Below are positions 1 to 12,549 of a DNA stretch of 64,000 bases, in pieces. Numbering within the stretch: the first letter of the stretch is position 1; each line of letters begins with the position of its first letter. The notes under the pieces were generated by a model, which made no database searches, was not told the DNA's origin, and worked only from the letters and a program-made list of their open reading frames with translations. Source of the stretch: Gonatopus flavifemur (Eukaryota > Arthropoda > Insecta > Hymenoptera > Dryinidae); the NCBI GenBank assembly GCA_018340375.1, contig JAFFJZ010000039.1:1426001-1490000 (forward strand), in the 5' to 3' direction. Made by a program: the position numbers and the translations under genes.

Positions 1-1640
1 TTGTGCACTTGGATGTTGATGATGTTGAAGTTTGAACCGTTCATGGAAATTATCGTCGAATGCAAAAGTACCTTACAAAAAAGGTTATCAACGAATACAC
101 AAATACTAAATTGTTTACCTCTTTGATTTTTGTAATGTAATTCGTCGAATTTGTATATTTTATTCGAAGGAATCAATTTTTGAACCCTCTCATCAGTTTC
201 TGGTTTGATTTTCCTGTCTGACTCTGAATTTGTCTCCATGAATAATTCAAACTTCAACGATTTTGTTGACGGGTAATATGAACAATACACGAATTTATAC
301 ATACTCTTTTCTATAACAGAGCCTGTAAATTAGGATTTACTCTGTTTCAACTGAATAGTCGTGAACATTCCATCGTTGGCGAAAAATTTTCCAGGCAAAC
401 CCATCGTTTTTTTTTAAACATCACAAGCAGTATAGCAGGTAATCAATACACTAACTATCGAAGTAGTTAAGGAGGGGTTTGATTTATCTGACTTGGAGAT
501 GTAACATCTCAAGAATTCTCTTCTGAAGCAAGTTGAGAGAATGGATGGGAAATTTCTTTTGGCAATGATGAAAGAATTCGGAGAGATAGGAAGGATATGC
601 TAACGCGCTGTGGATATCATTCTTTATGGCGATGAAAAATTATAATTCAAAAAACACCTTCGTAATCGGCGTGAGTCATCCAGGCCGGTAGATTATCCTC
701 AACCCGAGAACAAAAGATTTCCTCCTCAGTCTAGAGAATATATGAAGTATTGACGATAGAAAAATCGCAAAATTCTATTCAGGAAAGATTTTTGAATGAT
801 CTTATGAAAAAAATTTTCTATTAAATTTCTTCAAATGTTGATGATTTCAAGACGTCTCCCAAATTCTGACTTTTTGATCATCAGCAGTTTATATATTCTT
901 TGAACTGGAAATAAAATCTTCGTTTTTTGGGTTATGGATAATGGTTTGATTCAATCACGCAGGTCACACAAAGTTTTCCTGAATTCTAACTCCTTACTGC
1001 TATAGGGAATAATAATTAGAACACATTTGCTTGACTTTTTCATCTTTCTGAACCTCTTCATCAGTACTGAGAGGAATTTCTCATCTCTTCGTTGTAGCTC
1101 TATTAAAGAACAATTCCAGAGATATATTTTTGAGTGAAAAGAGATCACACTCCCCCTCTTTACGTGATCAGAGATTCAATGGAGACTATCTACTATTTTT
1201 TATTGATAAAGTTTCTCATTGCTTTGGTATTTTATACTAGACAATGTTACGCGATATTGGAAGATGTTCCGAAACTTATTAATGTAGTTGGAGTTTTTAA
1301 TGTAATCACTCCGTTACAACAGCATTACAGAATGATTTTGATGGTGAGGGTGTCTCACATAACAGGATAGTTCGAAAAAAGAAGATAAAAAATTTAGAGA
1401 GAGTTTTCCAATCATAGATTAATTTTCTTCGATCAATGACTTTCGATTTGTTGTGCTGTGCGGAATGATACTACTATGACAAGTTACAGCGATATGACTG
1501 ACGTATTAGTAGAGTAATTTGTATGAGTAGGAAGTCTTCTCGTGAATCGCATAAACAAATGTATCGATATTGATGATTATATTTGATTTGTCCCAGGTTC
1601 CAGAGTGATTGGCTGAAAATTATATTCAAAGATTAAAAAA

Positions 1641-1643
<3 letters not shown>
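1..1643. other. AT-rich stretch, nothing recognised
   Basis: Short open frames of 65-78 codons (for example 951-1148 on the reverse strand and 1134-1370 on the forward strand) overlap on opposite strands. They show no motif, repeat or protein family I recognise. No RNA gene, terminal repeat or clear splice pattern was seen. The Helitron further right must have begun somewhere upstream of 1783, so its 5' end could lie here, but I could not place it. Confidence 0.5.
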
Positions 1644-1704
<61 letters not shown>

Positions 1705-1782
1705 GATGATGATGATTGATGATTGATGATTGATGATTGATGATTGATGATTGATGATTGATAATTGATGATTGATGATGAT
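1644..1782. repeat. (GAT)n / GATTGAT microsatellite
   Basis: About 40 bases of pure GAT trinucleotides pass into GATGATT-type units. This gives spurious poly-Ile and poly-His frames on the reverse strand. It directly abuts the first recognisable Helitron codons, so the repeat has replaced or expanded into the N-terminal coding part of that element. Confidence 0.95.
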
Positions 1783-4700
1783 ACTATACGTAGTGATGAG
1801 AATACGAAGAAGTTGAAATCGGTTTGTACCATGGATCCAAATGTTGAACCGTGGATTTATCCATTGTTCTATCCTTATGGTACCCAAGGATGACATCGTG
1901 ATATAACCTTGAGGACTAAAAACAAACGTGTGAGTAGAGCTGCATATTGCAAATATCGGATAGCTGTGCGTGATAATTTTAATGTAATTCTAATGGGTCG
2001 CAGATTATTCCAGCAATGAGTTGTTGATTCTTATGTTAAAATCCAAAGGGATAGAATGAATTCCTTATCGCAAAACCAAAGAAGCTTACATCTTGATAGT
2101 TATGCTGGGTTGAAAGGTCATTTGGACAGTGCTGCTAATGTTGATGATGCCGATGTAGGAAAAGTAGTCATATTACCAGCAACGTATGTAGGTTCTCCAC
2201 GAAACATGATACAACATTACCAGGACGCGATGGCAATCGTACGTGAATACGGAAAACCTGATCTTTCCATCACTATGATGTGTAATCCTCAATAGCGTGA
2301 AATCCAAGAAAATCTTCTTCCTGGTCAACAAGCATCTGATAGGCCCGAATTTATGCTCGTGTATTTAATTTGGAAAAAGATTACCTTTTGGATGTCATTG
2401 TCTGACAGAAATAAATTTGGGGATGTCCAAGCGTACGTTTACGTCGTTGAATTCCAAAAACGGGGTTTGCCACATGTACATTCATTAGTGACATTAAAAC
2501 AAAACAGTAAAATTACTACCCCTTGTATTGTTGATCAGCATATATCAGCAGAAATCCCAGATGATAAGTCAAATGCCACGTTGCACAATATTGTAATGGA
2601 ACATATGATACATGGGCCGTGTGGACAATGGTGTCTGGTAGATGGTGAATGTTATGAACATTACCCAAAGGCATTCAGGGAAGAAACTGCAATGGATGCA
2701 GATGGATATCCATTTTAACAGTGACGGAATACAGGAAAGACCTTTCAACGTCCTGGCAACTACGTAATTGATAATCGCCATGTAGTGCCCTATTCTCCAG
2801 GGTTATTAGGACTCTTCAACTGTCACATCAATGTAGAAGTTGTATCAAGTATCAAAGCTGTGATGTATTTGTACAAATACATTTATGAAGATCATGATGC
2901 AGCTATTGTTGTAGTTCGCGAGTGTCCTGGTGATAATCCTTCTATTAATTACAATGAAATACAGAATTTTATAGGAAGTCGTTATGTGGGTCCTGTTGAA
3001 GCTGTATGGCGAATTTTTAGTAGACCTCTCCAAGAAAAGAGTCATTTCATCATGAGATTGCCTGTTCATTTACCGAATCAACAAACTGTGGTCATTTCTG
3101 ATGATGATGATGCAAATGTCTTGAGAAATGCTCTTGAGAAAGTTACTATGTTGATTGACTACTTTTCACTAAATATTCGTGATGAGGAGGCGAAGAAGTA
3201 CCTCTATTCAGAGATTCCATATCATTACGTATCCAAAAAAGTCAAAGAAGATGGACACAATGTATGGCGTTGGGAACGTCGTAAAAGTTGTTTCAATGTG
3301 ATCGGACGCATGTATTCCGTTAGTCCGTCGCAGGTAGAATTATTTCATTCTCGTTTATTGTTATTAACGGTTGGAGGAGCAAACAATTTTGAAGATTTGA
3401 GAACTGTTGATGGAAAAATTTACCCAAAATTCACTGCTACGTGCCTAATTTCAGGTCTGATTGCGGATGACGAGGAATGGATTGGAACAATGCAACAAGG
3501 TGTGCTTCGGATGATGCCACAACAACTTCAAAGATTATTTGTTGGGATTTTGATACATTGTCAACCCCTGCACCCAGAACGGTTATGGAATGATTTCAAA
3601 GTCTCTCTTTCAGAGGATTATATCAGGCGAATCGGTCCAATTCTTGATCAAAAACAAGGATATTCAGAAATCTCAAGATTGTTAAATGCTGAAGGTTGGG
3701 ATTTGTCCCGTTTCCCAACAATGGAACAAATGCCATTTGACGTTCAGAATGAGGATATCTCTCCGACGGAACATATCCATGATGGGACCCGGCAATACAA
3801 CCAGTTGAATAGCCAACAAAGATTAATTTTCGACGCTATTTTAGAATCAGTTGATCTTACATTTACAGATAATCACAGAATTAATTGTTTTCATATCGAT
3901 GGACCAGGAGGATCTGGAAAAACATTTGTGTACACTACTTTGTATCGTTTGTTACAGGTTAGAGGGAAAAAGGTATGTTGTATGGCATTCACTGGAATTG
4001 CTGCAACATTACTTCCTAATGGTAAAACAGTACATAAAACATTCGGTTCACCAGTCCCTATTTTTGCAGATTCTTCTTCAAATATTGAGGTACAATCTAG
4101 AGAAGGAGAATACCTGAGGAGAGTTGATGTATTCATTTGGGATGGAGCACCAATGGCTCCTCGGTATTCATTTGACATCATAGACCGAACAATGCATGAT
4201 GTAATGAAATATGACTTACCTTTTGGAGGTAGAATTCCCATTTTAGGAGGTGATTTCAGGCAATCACTCCCTATAAAAGTACATGGAACTCGCACTGAAA
4301 CGGTTAATCTTCCAATCAAGTTCAGCCCTTCATGGCCTCTGTTCAAACAATATGTTCTAATGGAAAATATGCGTGCTCTGCCGGAAGAACTAGGATTTGC
4401 TGAGTTTCTTCTGAAGGTGGGAAATGGAGATTTATATCAACAAGATAATATTATTATTCCTGAACATTGTGTTGCTCTTCCTGATGCAGATATTGTTGAA
4501 GATGTTTATGTTGACTTGATTAATCGAAAACGATATGTCGAACTGAGTAAACGTGCAATATCATCTGCTAGAAATATCGGCGTGGAAGAAATTAATGGAG
4601 AGGTTATGGATTCATTGGATGTGAATACAGAGCGTATATATCTTAGTGTGAACAATGTCTCAAACTATGATAAAAGAGGGATTGGAGAAACTATTCTTCC

Positions 4701-5205
4701 AGAATCTTTGAATTCTTTATCTCCCCTGTCACTGCCTCCTCATGAAATACGTTCAAGACATTATAGTGTGGTAATGCTTGAAAAAAATCTCAGTATTCAT
4801 GAAGGTCTTTGCAATGGGACGAAGTTGTTAGTATTGGAACTCACAAACAATTCATTACCTTGTAGAATCTTAACTGGTGATGAAATTGGAGAAGTGGTTT
4901 TGTTTAACCGAATCACGCTTCATTCTGAAAATGATTATCCTTTTACTTTTGCAAGACGGCAGTTCCCTATCAAGTTAGCGTTCGCCATGACTATTAATAA
5001 ATCGCAAGGACAGACTTTTGGAAGAATTGGAGTGAATCTTCGGAAAGACGTCTTTGGTCATGGACAATTATATTCTACTTTGTCACGAGTTCGATCATGG
5101 AATTTCTTCAAAATATATTTAGGTCACCAGAGAAATACTTCGGAGATAAAAAATTATGTTTATAAAGGATTGGAATCTCATATGGATTTTATGTTTAGGT
5201 TATAA
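1783..5205 (+). pseudogene. Helitron Rep/helicase, decayed by in-frame stops
   Basis: Relic of the single large protein of Helitron rolling-circle transposons: HUH nickase plus a PIF1-like 5'-3' helicase. All segments lie in one forward frame without frameshifts. The N-terminal Helitron-like domain spans about 1783-2718. The HUH motif reads LPHVHS, with the two His codons at 2473-2481. The tyrosine region YLYKYIYEDHD is near 2860-2895. The helicase runs from 2785: Walker A GPGGSGKT at 3901-3924, GGDFRQ near 4250, FAMTINKSQGQTF near 4985, and QLYSTLSRVRS near 5070. Stops lie at 1891, 2017, 2293, 2716 and 2722; the first three fall where relatives usually have Trp. Walker B reads WDGAPM instead of the usual WDEAPM (Gly codon 4144-4146). 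The element is therefore doubly inactive. Neither the 5' TC end nor the 3' hairpin/CTRR end was found. Confidence 0.93.
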
Positions 5206-5216
5206 AGGATCTCATA

Positions 5217-7048
5217 TGGATTGGGACAAACGTGGTTTTCAAGAAGCCAACAGTGCCTGGAGTTTCAACCCAAAACATTGACATAGAATGAATGGATCTG
5301 TGGAAGTTCACTTTTTTTATAATATTAGTTTTGCGAATAAATTGGAGTTTCCTCTGAAAACATGAATCAATTTGGAACAGATTTCAACTCACATAGGTAT
5401 CCACTCTGTGAAGGTATGCTACAAAGCGTAATTTCAGGATAATCATAAAACTCGTCTTCTTCTACGGGGAGATATTCACCCTTGTCATCGATCTTCGTTT
5501 GGGGTTTCTATTCAATCCGAAATGTACAGTGAGGAATTGACACTCCATGATATAGTTTTTTTATGAAAATCATACAACAGAAATCATCTTCACAGCATAT
5601 ATTGACCAGATCGGTATGATATATGCAAAAAGAGGCTTCAAAATCGATGCTTCTTTATACGCCTCTCAACAAGATACATGATGTATATATATTTTCTTTA
5701 TTATGTGAAGCATCTCAAGTGGAAAAATTCCCAAGATTTACATATAATTATATAAAACTTGTGTATGCCCTGTATTGAATGTTTTAAGAATTAAACATTA
5801 TTTTGAGAGATTTTCTACCCAAAATATGGTGACGTTTGAAAAACAATTGATTGTCAAATTGGAGATTCAGCAATCATGGAATTTTGTAAGTTACCTTATG
5901 TTTGGAAATTTTTGAAAGTTATTTGGAATTTCAATTCATATATTTATACACACCATGCATCGAAACATAGACACACAACATATCATCTTCCAGTGATGTC
6001 GACAGAATTGATTTTTTACCTGTATACACTGTTTACTCAAAGTATATACACTGTTTACTCAAAAAATTCTCAAAATTATATATAATTTATATGAAGTTAT
6101 ATATGAATTGTATATAAATTTGATTGAATTATGTAAGAATCATATATAATTTTCAAAATATTTTCAACAGTGTATACAAGAAAAAAATAAATTCTGTCGA
6201 CATCACTGGAAGATGATATGTTGTGTGTCTACGTATCGATGCATAGTGTGTACGAATATATAAATTGGAATTTCAAATAACTTTCAAAAATTTCCAAACA
6301 TGAGGTTACTTACAAAATTCCATGATTGCTGAATCTCCAATTTGACAATCAATTGTTTCCCAAACGTCACCATATTTCGAGTGGAGAATCTCTCAAAATC
6401 ATGTTTAATTCTCAAAACATTCAATACAGGGCATACACAAGTTTTATAGAATTATATGTCAATCTTGGGAAGCTTCACATAATGAAGAAAATATAGATAC
6501 ATCATGTGTCTTGTTGAGAGGCGTATGAAGAAGCATCGATTTGGGAGCCTCTTTTTGCATATATCATACCGATCTGGTCAATATATGCTGTGAAGATAAT
6601 TTCTGTTATATGATTTTCATAAAAAGACTATATCATAAAGTATCAATTCCTCACATATGAATACACATTTCACGGATATACCACATTCAGGGAGCGTACG
6701 CTGAATCTACCAATCCAAAATTCAATGGTGGTAATGTACATTTCGCATTGAATATAAAACCCCATACAAAGATCGATGACAAGGGTGAATATCCCCCCGT
6801 AGAAGAAGACGAGTTTTATGATTATCCTGGAATCATGCTTCGTAGTATACCTTCACAGAGTGGATACGTATGTGAGTTGGAATCCGTTCCAAATTAATTC
6901 ATATTTTCACAGGAAACTCCAATTCATTCGCAGAACTAATATTATGAAAAAAGTGAACTCCCACAGATTCATTCATTCTATGTCAATGTTTCGGGTTAAA
7001 ATTCCAGGCACTGTTGGCTTCTTGAAAACCACATTTGTCTCAATCCAT
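5217..7048. repeat. 1.8-kb inverted duplication (foldback)
   Basis: The left arm (5217 to about 6009) is the reverse complement of the right arm (about 6190-7048) at roughly 90% identity by eye. They are separated by about 180 bases of AT-rich spacer. The left arm lacks about 79 bases present in the right arm (about 6657-6735). The right arm continues smoothly into an open frame beyond 7048, whereas the left arm starts only 12 bases after the Helitron stop codon. This suggests that the right arm is the original and the left arm is the inverted copy. I saw no clear target duplication. Confidence 0.88.
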
Positions 7049-7231
7049 GATAAGGACGGAGGTATAAATCATTATTGTGGATCATTGACCGATAAAACTT
7101 ATAAAATTGAGATGAGGGTGAACAAAGTTTGTGGAGAAATTAATCATGAAAAAGGACAAACCTTGGAAGTTTATGGGTACTTACACACTCATGGTATGTA
7201 TTCAAGACAATTTATCAATTTCTATGAATAA
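6691..7231 (+). CDS. Exon-like open frames, unrecognised product
   Basis: Two open stretches look like exons. The first (6691-6867) follows a CATTCAG acceptor and ends at a GTATGTGAG donor; it encodes a hydrophilic peptide containing EYPPVEEDEFYDYPG. The second (6913-7193) follows ATTTTCACAG and ends at GGTATGT; it encodes a peptide containing FRVKIPGTVGFLKTT and KVCGEINHEKGQTLEVYGY. The intervening 45 bases would be a very short intron, and the two frames do not join in phase at these exact sites. The first part, and the second up to 7048, are duplicated in inverted orientation at 5217-6009. I do not recognise the family. It could be a degraded host gene fragment or a passenger gene of a transposon. 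Confidence 0.3.
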
Positions 7232-8187
7232 ATATTTTATTCATATTCATATACAATTCACTGGATGTTCCGTTCCAAGCATGATTTTCCTCAATTACCG
7301 CTATCTTGGGATTCAAAAATTGACAAAATAATAAACTCACAAGAACGTGTAAAACGTGTTAACATCAGTGCCAGTAACGTTATTCGTTTTCGTTACTCAT
7401 TATATATAAAATACGTACAGTGGATATATCATTTGGAGTATATATATATATCTTATTTCTGATATTTTATATATAAATGAGTGACGAAAACGAGTAACAT
7501 TACGGTTCCTGGTTAACATATTCATAAATCAATTTTTGATTTGATATGAAAGTATCATCTAGGTGAATGAAACACATGCTCACTACTTCTACAGAGAAAC
7601 GACAGAAATCCTCAGTAACAACCGGTGTTTTGGAAATTGTTCCTGTTTGTCTTATTCTTTTATAGCAACGATCGTTGCAATGAATCAAGTGCTGATCCTT
7701 CCAGTGTTTTTTGAATGAGTTCCTTGCGAATGAATCAAATCATCACCACAAAACATATTTGATACAACACCCAATAAAGGCAATCGGCAAACGCTCCTTC
7801 TTTTTTTCAGTTAACCCATTGTATTTGGAAATCAAATTTACAAATTCGATTAGAAAGATACCTGGAGAATGAATTCTACTGGAAAAATATTGAGATGCTG
7901 ATCAGGTGCCTATTTTCCAAGACCATGATGAAGAAGATGAGGATGGAGTCTCTCCTGCAAAGGTATCTCCATTTGTTATTTACACTCATACAGCAAACTC
8001 GTCCAGATGTGATAAAAAACATTATATATTTTGTGAATCCTTCATAAGTTCGTCGTAAATGTTGTGAAATATACGTTTTGACCGCCCATAATCAGACGTT
8101 CCAGCCTTGATATTGTGAAAGATTCTTAAAAAAATATTCATATTGGATTCCTTTGGAACTAACATAACAGGGCTTCATTCAGGACTT
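7232..8187. other. Non-coding or weakly coding spacer
   Basis: No confident gene. One 79-codon open stretch (about 7807-8045) follows a polypyrimidine-CAG acceptor-like sequence. An alternative frame in the same place encodes an acidic run DHDEEDEDG. Neither matches a family I know. The block might hold another remnant exon of the unrecognised gene to the left. Confidence 0.3.
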
Positions 8188-8198
8188 ACTCGTACTGT

Positions 8199-9736
8199 CA
8201 TCATGGAGTAATCAGTCTTACGACTGGTTTGATGAAACCCTCCACCCCTGTCTATTATCCGCCAAACGTTTAATTTCTACATATCTACTACATCCCTTGT
8301 CTTGTACGATTTGCTTCATATAACTTGCTCTAGGTCTACCTTTACCAGTTTTACCATTCATTTTCCCTTCCAATATTGTTTTCAATAAACTCTCATGCCG
8401 TAATGTGTGTCCTATAAGATTGCTTCTCCTTTTCACGATGTGTTTCAAAAGATTTCTTTCTTCATTTATCTGCTCGAGTACTTCTTCATTTTTGACTTTG
8501 TCTATCCATTTTATTCTGAGCATCCTCCTATAACACCACATTTCAAAAGCTTCAAGTCTTCGTTGATCAGTTTTCCCCATTGTCCAAGTTTCGCAACCAT
8601 ATAATGCTGTGCTCCAAACGTAACTTTTCAAGAATTTCTTCCTTACTTCCAAGCTTATATTTTTTGAGCATAATAACTGTCTCTTTTGATAAAAAGCCTG
8701 TTTCCCTTGTGCTATTCTTGCTCTTATATCTCTTTCGCTTTTGCTGTTCTCTGTAATTATGCTTCCTAGATATTTGAATTCTTTCACCTGTTCAATTGCC
8801 TCGGTATCTATTTTGATTCTCGTTCTTCTAGATGTTTTCGCTGCTGTACACATCATGAATTTTGTTCTGTCTTTATTTATATTCATACAATAGTTCGTAT
8901 TGTTCTCATGGTGTTGAGAATATTTTCTAACTCAGTACTACTCGTGGCCAATATAGCTATGTCATCCGCGAATCTCAACATACTTATATTTTCTCCCTGA
9001 ATCTGTAATTTCAATTGAATTTCCTCCTTCACTTCGTTCATTGCTTCTTCTATATATAAATTGAACATCAGTGGCGATAATGAGCATCCTTGTCTCACCC
9101 CTCTTCTTATTTGTGCTTCCCCTTCCTGACCCTCTATGTCTATTATTGCACTTTGATTCTTATATAATTCGTATATTATTCTTCTATCTTTATAATTTAT
9201 TCCCACCTTCTTCAGGATCGCAAACATCTTCTCCCAGTCCACATTATCGAAAGCCTTTTGTATATCTACAAAACCTATGTACACAGATTTCTTCAGCGCT
9301 ATCCTTTTCTCTATTACTGCCCTGAGTGCTAAGATTGCTTCTCGCGTTCCCCTATTTTTTCTAAAACCAAACTGATCCTCTGCCAATCTACTCTCTATTT
9401 TATTTTCCATCCTCCTGTATATAATTTTGGTCAGTATTTTCGAAGCATGTGAAGTTAAACTGATCGTTCTGTAGTTCTCGCATTTGTCTGCCCCTTGTTT
9501 TTTCGGGATAGCGACAATTTTATTCTTTTGGAAATCTTCCGGTACTTCTCCTTTTTCGTACATATCTCTAATCAATTCAAACAGTGCGTCGCGAGTTCCT
9601 TCACTGGAGGCTTTCATAAGGTCCGCACTTATGCCATCTATGCCTGGCGCTTTATTATTTTTCAATTCTTTCAAAGCCTTGTCGAATTCTGATCTCAATA
9701 TCGAATCTCCCAATTCTTCCTCGAATTCTTCACCCA
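8199..9736 (-). mobile_element. RTE-type LINE, copy A, 5'-truncated
   Basis: The 3' half of the LINE family that is also present at 28892-32351 and 38334-41492, in the same orientation. An exact 11-bp target duplication, ACTCGTACTGT, flanks it at 8188-8198 and 9737-9747. The 3' end (left) has a short ATG-repeat tail. The 5' truncation falls inside the reverse transcriptase, just upstream of the EELGDSIL segment. The pattern is a textbook target-primed reverse transcription product that ended early. Confidence 0.93.
8218..9736 (-). pseudogene. RTE reverse transcriptase fragment (copy A)
   Basis: Reverse-strand reverse transcriptase with motif A FVDIQKAFDNVDW, RRGVRQGCSLSPLMFN, the catalytic LRFADDIAIL box, and the C-terminal YGCETWTMGK ... 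FEMWCYRRMLRIKW segment typical of RTE-like arthropod elements. The endonuclease is missing because of 5' truncation. A deletion of about 7 bases near 8885, relative to copy C, breaks the frame: 9736-8883 is one frame and 8886-8218 another. Apart from that break the C-terminus is intact, and it preserves about 215 bases that copy C has lost. It cannot encode an active enzyme. Confidence 0.93.
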
Positions 9737-9747
9737 ACTCGTACTGT

Positions 9748-10176
9748 ATGAAGTATAAAATGAATCACGATAAATTATTCTGGTCATCCACAATTCATTG
9801 ATGGAATTTCAAATAAATTATATTATTTTTCCCATTACAGCAACCAAAGCTGGATTCATCTGGAGAAATATCCGAAACTTGAACGAATCTACCAAACATC
9901 CGAATCTTTGGTGTATCTGGATTTACGGTTACTTCCTCCCGTATTCAACTGTATTTTTATTTGTTCTATTTTTTCCGTATGAGTCAATTCCATTCCCTTC
10001 ATATATGATAATATTCATTCAATTGATTTGAATTCGAACTATTATGTGATTTATAACTCACAACAAATTATATTTTAATGATTTGACACGATTGGTTGGG
10101 TTAACTTAATCCAGTTGGCTTCTTTTCTGATAAATTCAATTCGTATCATAAGAGAGAATTGTGATTAGATGTATGT
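9748..10176. other. Spacer with one exon-like stretch
   Basis: Follows the right-hand target duplication of LINE copy A. A TTTTTCCCATTACAG acceptor-like run (about 9826-9840) precedes a 47-codon open stretch containing HLEKYPKLERIYQTS and then a stop. This could be a last exon, but no family is recognised and no partner exon is evident. The rest is AT-rich with no features. Confidence 0.3.
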
Positions 10177-10722
10177 AAGACTGTTCATTACATTTTCAGA
10201 AACAGTGTGGAAATTTGACGCTCATTAGGTTCATTTTTATTATATATATTGAGTTCATATTTTTGCAGTGAATCAATTGCAATGATTTGAGGAAACTTGA
10301 GCGTTAAGAAGTGGAGAGAGGATGAATTCAAATTCTGCGTGAACTTCTTCCAGAGAAGAAACGTTATTTGCATTCAATGGAATACATGTCCAAGATTGCG
10401 CATTGCCACAACTTTCAATTTTACTATAATTTCTGAAGGAAATTCGTTAACGTTCAGAGGTTAAAATCTCATGATTCCATTTCTTAGCCTGCGGAAATGA
10501 TTTGAAAATTCGAAGTCCCTGGGAACGTACAACCTCAGGCATGCAGTTCATTACTGTTCACCCCAAATTTCTATCAACATGATGACCAGCCGTGTCAAAA
10601 ACAGTTTGTGCAAAATTTGATTTCCTTCTCTTCCCTACTTCTAGATATTAAAAGTCCCTCAACTCAATGATTGAGACTTGATTGTAATGTAAAAAAAACA
10701 CCAAAAATACAATCAACAAATC
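10177..10722. repeat. Diverged direct repeat, copy 1 (pair at 16760)
   Basis: About 550 bases align along their whole length with 16760-17322 in the same orientation, with many substitutions and small indels (roughly 75-80% identity by eye). Shared anchors include TTGCGCATTGCCA, GTTTGTGCAAAATT and CAGGCATG(C/T)AGTTCATTA. It has no coding frame. It is either an old duplication or two copies of an old non-coding repeat family. Confidence 0.8.
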
Positions 10723-10945
10723 CTGACAATTGGTCAAACTCACGAGCCCTAAACTCCTGGATCTCCTTAAGAAAGAGTTAGTGCAGAAATTTATATCATT
10801 GTAATTGGAAACACATCAGTGTTTACGGAATTCATTGATTTTAATTCAATTGAATGATCAATTTGTTCATCCTTGGAAATTCCTTCATCTATCCATTGGA
10901 TATGATTTCAGTATATTGTCGTTCAGACTTATTCTCAGTGTCATT

Positions 10946-11144
10946 ACACTGAGAGAAAAAAAATCTCAGTCCAAGAAAACTCTCTTCAAACGAAGAAAAC
11001 ATTCTCACAGTTTGAAGCTATACAACGTGATGTGGAAAAAATTCTCTCACCCCGAGTACGTATTCCATTTAGATGAGAGAAAAATTCATATTCTCAGACC
11101 AAGAAAATATGTTCTTAGGATTCAGCTAATTTTTCTCTCAGTGT
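10946..11144. mobile_element. MITE with ACACTGAGAGAAAAA termini
   Basis: About 199 bases begin with ACACTGAGAGAAAAA and end with the reverse complement TTTTTCTCTCAGTGT. ATT on both sides could be a 3-bp target duplication. The interior is AT-rich and repeats parts of the end sequence (CTCAG, TTCTCTCA). There is no coding capacity, so it would be a non-autonomous DNA element of unknown superfamily. Confidence 0.6.
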
Positions 11145-11322
11145 ATTATAACTTGGAAATAAGAATTGTTGTTGTGAACCGACGAAAGATATCAGGAAGA
11201 ATTTTCCAATATGCAATATTCTTATGATTCTAAAATATACTTAGTCAAATGTCAACTCGTGATCATTGAAATTAGTATATTCTTCCTAGTTTGTAATGTT
11301 CTGTCGTCATCTTGTTATATAT

Positions 11323-12030
11323 AGTAGTAGTAGTAGGAGTAGTAGTAATCTTTATTTATATTTTGTCGGCGCCTGCTTACAAAGCTTGCAGGCGTCGCTC
11401 TTTTCCCCCATCTCTCTCTCTTCCTTCATATTACAAAAAATAAAATCAATACACTCAAGAACAAAAGAAAATGGAATGAAAATGAAATGAAATTGAACAA
11501 CTGGAAGTAAAAACCAAGAAAAAACATTGTCTTTCCACAAACTCCTTTCGCTCCCCCTCCTATGTGCTATTCCTTCTCTCCAGCTTCTTTCTTCCTCCGC
11601 GTCTGTCTTCTCCCATAAGGTCCCGGTCCACATGAATTCCGAACCTCCTCAGTACCCATTTCCTCTCCCACACCTCCTCAGCCATCTTTTCGCTCCAACC
11701 TTATCCAGACATCCTCCCCCTCCAGTCCTATCCTTCTTATCTCATCCACCCTCAATTCCATACACATTACCTCTTCCAGCACCTTCAGTAGCCTCGGGTT
11801 ATCCTTTATCTCCCTTGCTCCCCATCCTCTCACAATCGCGTTCCTCTTCCTCCATCTTCTGTCTTTCTCCCTCCAATCTTCCATCCTCTTCGCGTGGTCT
11901 CTCGCTCCTTCCGTATCTCCTCCATCCTTCTTTCCCTCTTCCTCCTGTTCCTCCGCGTCTTTCCAACTTCCCCCTCCTTACGACCGATGTCCCTCATTCC
12001 ACTTTTCCTCCGTTCCGCTTTCTAACATAA
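11323..12030 (-). mobile_element. Internally deleted LINE remnant
   Basis: On the reverse strand, 11950-11678 encodes a charged, coiled-coil-like ORF1 segment (KDRRWRKRNAIVRGWGAREI) similar in style to ORF1 of LINE E at 33.3 kb. It is followed directly by what looks like a LINE 3' end: a stem-loop at 11367-11396 (GCGCCTGC / GCAGGCGTC), an AATAAAGA stretch, and a (CTA)n tail at 11323-11349. EN and RT are absent, so an internal deletion fused ORF1 to the 3' UTR. Assignment to the LINE E family is inference. Confidence 0.6.
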
Positions 12031-12549
12031 TATAATTCCCCGAGGAACGCAATGTATTCTTTGAACTTGGCCAACACGTTTTATAAATGTTTCAAAGATT
12101 TTCAGTGACAAGTTGTTATGCAGAGACAGGGACGGTAATTTATGCTATTTATGAGAATGCATGGATGATAATCTGTGAGTAATCTGTAGATTTCTGTTAC
12201 TCAGTCTCAATTCAATTTATTGGTTTGGATGATACAATCCGTACAATAGAGTTCGGGGTAACAAAACTGAATGATCTAGTTTCAATCCATAATTAGACTT
12301 ACTTATCCTGAAATGAAGTTATTGAACATTATGAGTGTATATGTAGTTGGACCAGTATATGTCTGTTTAACATTTACAATTCTTTGGAGGGAATAATTTT
12401 CACTCAAAATCTATTCAGATTTGATAGCGCACTTTGTATAAACAGGGCTATCTTCTTTATAATTTTGCCATCTGGCTCACTGAGTAGGAGAGGCCAAGGG
12501 TCTGGGAAGTCTGATTCAAGGATTGTAGTATTAATAGCCTTTTCGCTTC
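12031..12549. other. Spacer left of LINE D
   Basis: No gene or terminal repeat was seen. The 3' UTR of LINE D probably extends into 12384-12549, but I could not find its tail or a target duplication. Confidence 0.4.

Noticed and set aside
1626..1896. Poly-His/poly-Ile open frames on the reverse strand
   Set aside because: Translation of the GAT microsatellite.
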